Positions 60,782-64,000 of a stretch of DNA of 64,000 nucleotides are shown here, piece by piece. The position numbers and the translations under genes are program-made. The notes beneath the pieces are model-generated. The model had not been told where the DNA came from, did not search any database, and saw only the letters and a program-made list of their open reading frames with translations. Positions within the stretch are counted from its first letter, which is position 1; each line of letters opens with the position of its first letter. Source of the DNA: Actinospica sp035712985 (GTDB lineage Bacteria > Actinomycetota > Actinomycetes > Streptomycetales > Catenulisporaceae); contig DASTAE010000233.1 in NCBI GenBank assembly GCA_035712985.1, positions 4,803-68,802 on the forward strand. Reading direction: 5' to 3'.

Positions 60782-63132
60782 CAGACGGCTCCCCACGGCG
60801 CGCGGTTGAAGACACTGTCGGCGTTCGCCGGATCGAGCAGCCGCTGCACGGCCTCGGCCTTGCGGCGATGCCGCAGCGGCCAGGTCTCCGGCGCATCGGG
60901 GTCGAGGTTCTGCCACAGCCGACGGCCGGCGAAGTAGTCGGCGGCGAAGGCCGGCCAGGAGTCGTAGGAGGTCAGGGTCACCGCGGTGATCCTATCCAAG
61001 AGAAGCCAGGCCTCTGATTCACCGAGCCAGCCGACCGTGACGCCGTCGCGCACGTTGTTGACGTATCGGGCGACGTCCCAGGCCAGGGGCTCGTGCCCGA
61101 GCTCGGCGGCGAGACGGCCCCGCTGCCCGGCGGTCTCCAGGGTCGTGAGGGAGCCCAGCAGTTGCGCGCGCGAGTCGATGCCCCACCAGCTCCGCATCGA
61201 GTTCGCGGTGTTGTGGCCGTCGAGCCAGCGGCTCGAATACAGCGTGTCGAGGGTGGACCCCTGGTCCTCGACCTCGGCGGACACCACGGCCCCGAGCGCG
61301 ACCTGCCACAGCCGGCGCCCGGTGAGCACCGGCCGGTGCCGCCAGGCCTCGGGTATCGGTCCGCTCAGGTCGGCGCCGAGCGTGCTGCGGATCCGGTTGT
61401 CCACCGGCAGGTTCCGCTCGGCGAGGGCGAGGACCGCGCGGTACTCCGCAAGGGCCTGATCCGCCTCGCCGAGGCCGTCGCGGCAGCGGGCCAACGACCA
61501 CTGGATGTCCAGGGTGTCGCCGTCCTCGGCGCCCTGATTGCGCTTGAAGTTCTCGTGGACCTGCAGGAACAGCGGTATCGCCGCACGGAAGCGCCCGGCC
61601 CACATGTGCCGGAACGCGAGGCAGCGGCGCGCCTCGACGGTGTCGGCGTGCTCGGGGCCGAGCGCGCGTTCCCCGGCCGCCAGCGCACGCGCGTACGCAG
61701 CGACGGCCTCGGGGCAGCGAAAGGCGTCCTTCTCCGCGTAGCCGAGGTGGAGCAGGGCCTTGATGGTCTCGGCGGCGTCCGGTCCGTGCGTCCGCTCGAG
61801 CGACGCGACGTTCTCCCGGCGCCGATCCGCGCGCTCGTCGTCCCGATCGGCGCCGTCGAGCGCCTTGGCCAGCACCGAGCGCGTCTTGACGGTGTCCGCG
61901 TGGTCGGCCCCGAGCAGCTTCACGCGGTCCGTGAGCGCGCGCTCCAGCAGCGGGATCGCCTCGTCGTACTCGCCGCGGGCCTGGTAGAAGTCGCCGACGT
62001 CGTGCCGGGCGGTGAGAGTGTCCCTGTGCTGGGCGCCGAGGATGCGCTCCCGGTCGGCCAGGCAGGCGCGCAGCGAGTCGATCGCCGGACCGTAGCGCCG
62101 TCCGTGGTACTGCGACCAGCCCAGCCAGTGCAGATACGTGGCCCGTTCCCGGTCGTCCGCGCCGCCGAGCTTCTCCCGCAACCCGACCAGCCGGCCGAAA
62201 TACGTCTCAGCCTCGTGATACCGCTGCAGGTTGTAGAGGCAGACTGCGAGCCGGTCCAGGGTGTCGAGCGTATCCTCGTGCTCGGCGCCGAGCAGCCGCA
62301 GCCGCCGCTCGTACAGCGGCTCGAAGTACCGTACCGCCGTAGCGCGGTCGCCGAGCGCCGCGTGGCAGATGCCGAGATTGCCGCGTGAGAGCAGGGTCTC
62401 CGCATGCTCCGGCCCGAGCACTCGCTCGCGTACTTCGAGGGTCTTCTGATAGAGAGGCAGAGCTTTGCGTTGCTGACCGGATTTCGCGTAGTAGACGGCG
62501 AATTGATTGAGCTCGCGCAAAGTCTGCGGATCGTCCGGCCCCGAACTCTGCTCCTGCGTCTTCACGATCAGCCGCCAGAGCGCCTCGCCCTTCGCGCGCG
62601 CCTGCTCGGCCCCCGGGCCGGTCACCCGGCGGTAGAGCTCCGTCAGCGTCACGCGCGCGCCGCGCAGCGCCTTCGCGTCGACCACCGTCAGATCGCGCTG
62701 CTCGTCGGTGATCTCCTCCAGCACCGCGATCGCGTCGCCGCCGCGGCCGGCCGCCTCGTACACGGTCGAGAGATTGCGGCACAGGAAGAACAGCGCGGCG
62801 CCGTGCGGTTTCACGAAAGGCGCGATATCCCGCCGCGCGCGCTCGAGGTACGGGACGGCCTCCTCGGCCCGGTCGTTGCGATAAAGACAGAACCCGTAGT
62901 TGTGCGAGGCGACCGCCGTGTCGTTGTCCTCGGCGCCGTTGCGCGCCATCAGCTCGGCCAGCACCCGCTCCCGCTCGGGCAGCTCCTCGGCGTACCGGCC
63001 GGCCGCGTTCAGCGCCTCGGCGATCTTGGTCCGCAGCTTCACCGCGTGCGGATGGTCGGGCCCGAACACCCCTTCGGCCTCGGCGAGCGCGGCCCGCGCC
63101 GCCGCCACCGGGTCCGGTCGTACCTCAGCCAT
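60781..63132 (-). CDS. TPR-repeat protein with C-terminal DUF1266 domain
   Basis: The 783-residue protein starts at ATG 63132 with GGGGGA about 10 bp upstream; an in-frame GTG at 63153 lacks such a site. Residues 1-590 are tetratricopeptide repeats of the kinesin-light-chain/NPHP3-like type, with repeated LGPEHADT/LGADHADT-type turns. Residues about 600-770 match DUF1266: SMRSWWGIDSRAQLLGSL, LAWDVARYVNNVRDGVTVGW and YDSWPAFAADYFAGRRLW. The gene overlaps the triple-AAA gene by one base, so the two are translationally coupled. In EccA, TPRs and a CbxX-AAA domain share one chain; here they are split. Function unknown. Confidence 0.88.
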   Translation of the reverse strand: MAEVRPDPVAAARAALAEAEGVFGPDHPHAVKLRTKIAEALNAAGRYAEELPERERVLAELMARNGAEDNDTAVASHNYGFCLYRNDRAEEAVPYLERARRDIAPFVKPHGAALFFLCRNLSTVYEAAGRGGDAIAVLEEITDEQRDLTVVDAKALRGARVTLTELYRRVTGPGAEQARAKGEALWRLIVKTQEQSSGPDDPQTLRELNQFAVYYAKSGQQRKALPLYQKTLEVRERVLGPEHAETLLSRGNLGICHAALGDRATAVRYFEPLYERRLRLLGAEHEDTLDTLDRLAVCLYNLQRYHEAETYFGRLVGLREKLGGADDRERATYLHWLGWSQYHGRRYGPAIDSLRACLADRERILGAQHRDTLTARHDVGDFYQARGEYDEAIPLLERALTDRVKLLGADHADTVKTRSVLAKALDGADRDDERADRRRENVASLERTHGPDAAETIKALLHLGYAEKDAFRCPEAVAAYARALAAGERALGPEHADTVEARRCLAFRHMWAGRFRAAIPLFLQVHENFKRNQGAEDGDTLDIQWSLARCRDGLGEADQALAEYRAVLALAERNLPVDNRIRSTLGADLSGPIPEAWRHRPVLTGRRLWQVALGAVVSAEVEDQGSTLDTLYSSRWLDGHNTANSMRSWWGIDSRAQLLGSLTTLETAGQRGRLAAELGHEPLAWDVARYVNNVRDGVTVGWLGESEAWLLLDRITAVTLTSYDSWPAFAADYFAGRRLWQNLDPDAPETWPLRHRRKAEAVQRLLDPANADSVFNRAPWGAV

Positions 63133-63279
63133 ATGCGAGTCGTCCCCCGTCACGCATCATCGGCGGCCGGGGCCGCCAGGATCGGGCCAGCATAGCGGAG
63201 CGCCCGCTGCGCCCGCGGCCCGCGCGCGCAGCCGTTCAATGTCTGAGATTAAGCCAAGAATCATTTCCCGAGGCCCGCA

Positions 63280-63295
63280 CTCATCCGCTTCTCAT
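63280..63295 (+). promoter_or_regulatory. 11-bp-spaced CTCAT direct repeats upstream of the permease gene
   Basis: CTCATCCGCTT is followed directly by CTCATTTCGCG, giving CTCAT at 63280 and 63291. An 11-bp direct repeat is the usual target layout of OmpR-type response regulators. It lies about 90 bp before the ATG at 63383. The sequence around it is otherwise featureless between the TPR gene and this one. Confidence 0.45.
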
Positions 63296-63382
63296 TTCGC
63301 GTTAACACCGCCCGAAGGCATCGGGTCCAGATTCCTAGGTCGTAATGGCATGTCCTCGACCTACTCATCAGGGGCCATAGAG

Positions 63383-64000
63383 ATGTTCTTCACCTACCTG
63401 GGCCGGGAGCTGCGCAGACGCAGTCGACAAGCCCTTGTCATCGCGCTCGGCCTGGCGCTCGGCATCGGCCTGACCATCGCGGTCAGCGCCGCGTCGTCGG
63501 GCGTCAAGGTGGCGCAGAACGACGTGCTGAAGTCGCTGTACGGCGTGGGCACGGACATCACCGTGACGCAGACCGCCACCCGCGGCTCCGGCGGCGGCGG
63601 GAACTTCAACTTCAGGGGCCAGTCGCAGAGCACGACCGGCACCAAGACCACGCAGGCAGCGCAGGACACCGCCTCGGTGGCGCCCGGCTCCGGCACGCTC
63701 GCCACGACCACCCTGACGAAGATCAAGGCCCTGTCCGGCGTCTCCGGCGCGGTGGGCAGCATCTCGCTGGTCGACTTCAACATCAGCGGCTCGCTGACCC
63801 AGTCCTTCACCCAGCGGCCGGACACCTCGTCCACCGGCGGCACCGGCGGGTTCTCCCGGAGCGGCAGTGGCTCGGGCGGCGGCGGCTTCTCGGCCGGCCC
63901 GCCGTCGGGCAGCTTCAACTTCAACCAGACCACCATGCAGGGCGTGGACGTCTCCGACCTGTCCATGGGCCCGATGTCCTCGGTGACCCTCAAGTCCGGC
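63383..64000 (+). CDS. N-terminus of a MacB/FtsX-type ABC permease (runs off the window)
   Basis: A frame open to the window end begins at ATG 63383, with AGGGG about 8 bp upstream. The N-terminus MFFTYLGRELRRRSRQALVI leads into one membrane span (ALGLALGIGLTIAVSAASSG). The typical extracytoplasmic segment follows (VLKSLYGVGTDITVTQT), then a long Gly/Ser/Thr-rich stretch. This is the layout of the first span and periplasmic domain of MacB/LolE-type permeases. Such proteins pair with an ATPase to move lipids, peptides or drugs. The gene has no stop within the window. An upstream 11-bp repeat suggests response-regulator control. Confidence 0.75.
   Translation, partial: MFFTYLGRELRRRSRQALVIALGLALGIGLTIAVSAASSGVKVAQNDVLKSLYGVGTDITVTQTATRGSGGGGNFNFRGQSQSTTGTKTTQAAQDTASVAPGSGTLATTTLTKIKALSGVSGAVGSISLVDFNISGSLTQSFTQRPDTSSTGGTGGFSRSGSGSGGGGFSAGPPSGSFNFNQTTMQGVDVSDLSMGPMSSVTLKSG

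Noticed and set aside
57294..60896. 1200-residue minus-strand frame
   Set aside because: Shadow of the triple-AAA gene; no motifs, Arg-rich, and the real frame has intact Walker motifs.
63394..63993. 199-residue minus-strand frame at the window end
   Set aside because: The opposite strand encodes a plausible permease N-terminus with signal anchor and ribosome site; the minus frame has no motif.

Overview
The window is very GC-rich, with GTG starts, Shine-Dalgarno-like GGAGG sites, start/stop overlaps, SARP, LacI, ROK and LAL-type regulators, and sugar ABC importers that lack their own ATPase. This is the signature of a soil-type, probably mycelial, actinobacterium. It would fit Streptomycetales or Catenulisporales, but no rRNA or unique marker settles the genus. 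No tRNA, rRNA, CRISPR array, IS element or phage module was seen.

Layout. 1-4.2 kb: a partial gene and a convergent pair of paralogous LuxR-type regulators. 4.3-11.6 kb: an accessory cell-wall island holding a MurG-like transferase, an NlpC/P60 endopeptidase, an orphan MurF, a fused alanine racemase/D-Ala-D-Ala ligase and an ECF sigma factor. The fusion gene and the sigma gene are preceded by the same 31-bp element. 11.8-14.1 kb: a SARP/AfsR-like regulator. 14.2-24.8 kb: carbohydrate genes. A GH127 enzyme, a secreted clan-A glycosidase with six ricin-type repeats and a LacI repressor share one operator sequence, and a second LacI gene leads an ABC sugar importer. 24.8-30.2 kb: scattered metabolic genes (proline iminopeptidase with a GntR regulator, quinone oxidoreductase, CE1-type esterase lipoprotein, GNAT, methyltransferase). 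30.4-35.9 kb: a six-gene operon coupling an ABC importer to a glycerophosphodiesterase and an inositol-monophosphatase-type enzyme. 36.4-42 kb: a ROK-regulated sugar importer and a ROK kinase. 42-48.7 kb: MMPL exporter, two-component system, universal stress protein and a K+/H+ antiporter. 48.7-50.3 kb: a threonine attenuator (17-residue peptide with three consecutive Thr codons, then an 11-bp GC hairpin) before an editing-domain-less threonyl-tRNA synthetase. 50.3-57.4 kb: amidase, secreted guanyl-type RNase, penicillin-binding transpeptidase and a secreted GH32 fructanase with nested inserted modules. 57.4-63.1 kb: a two-gene operon of a TPR-DUF1266 protein and a triple-AAA protein. 63.4 kb to the end: the start of a MacB/FtsX-type permease.

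The best candidates for something undescribed are the Alr-Ddl fusion with its sigma-linked promoter element, the Thr-attenuated short ThrRS, the TPR-DUF1266/triple-AAA pair, the nested GH32 modules and the phosphodiester uptake/hydrolysis operon. All functional statements rest on reading motifs by eye. No database search was run.
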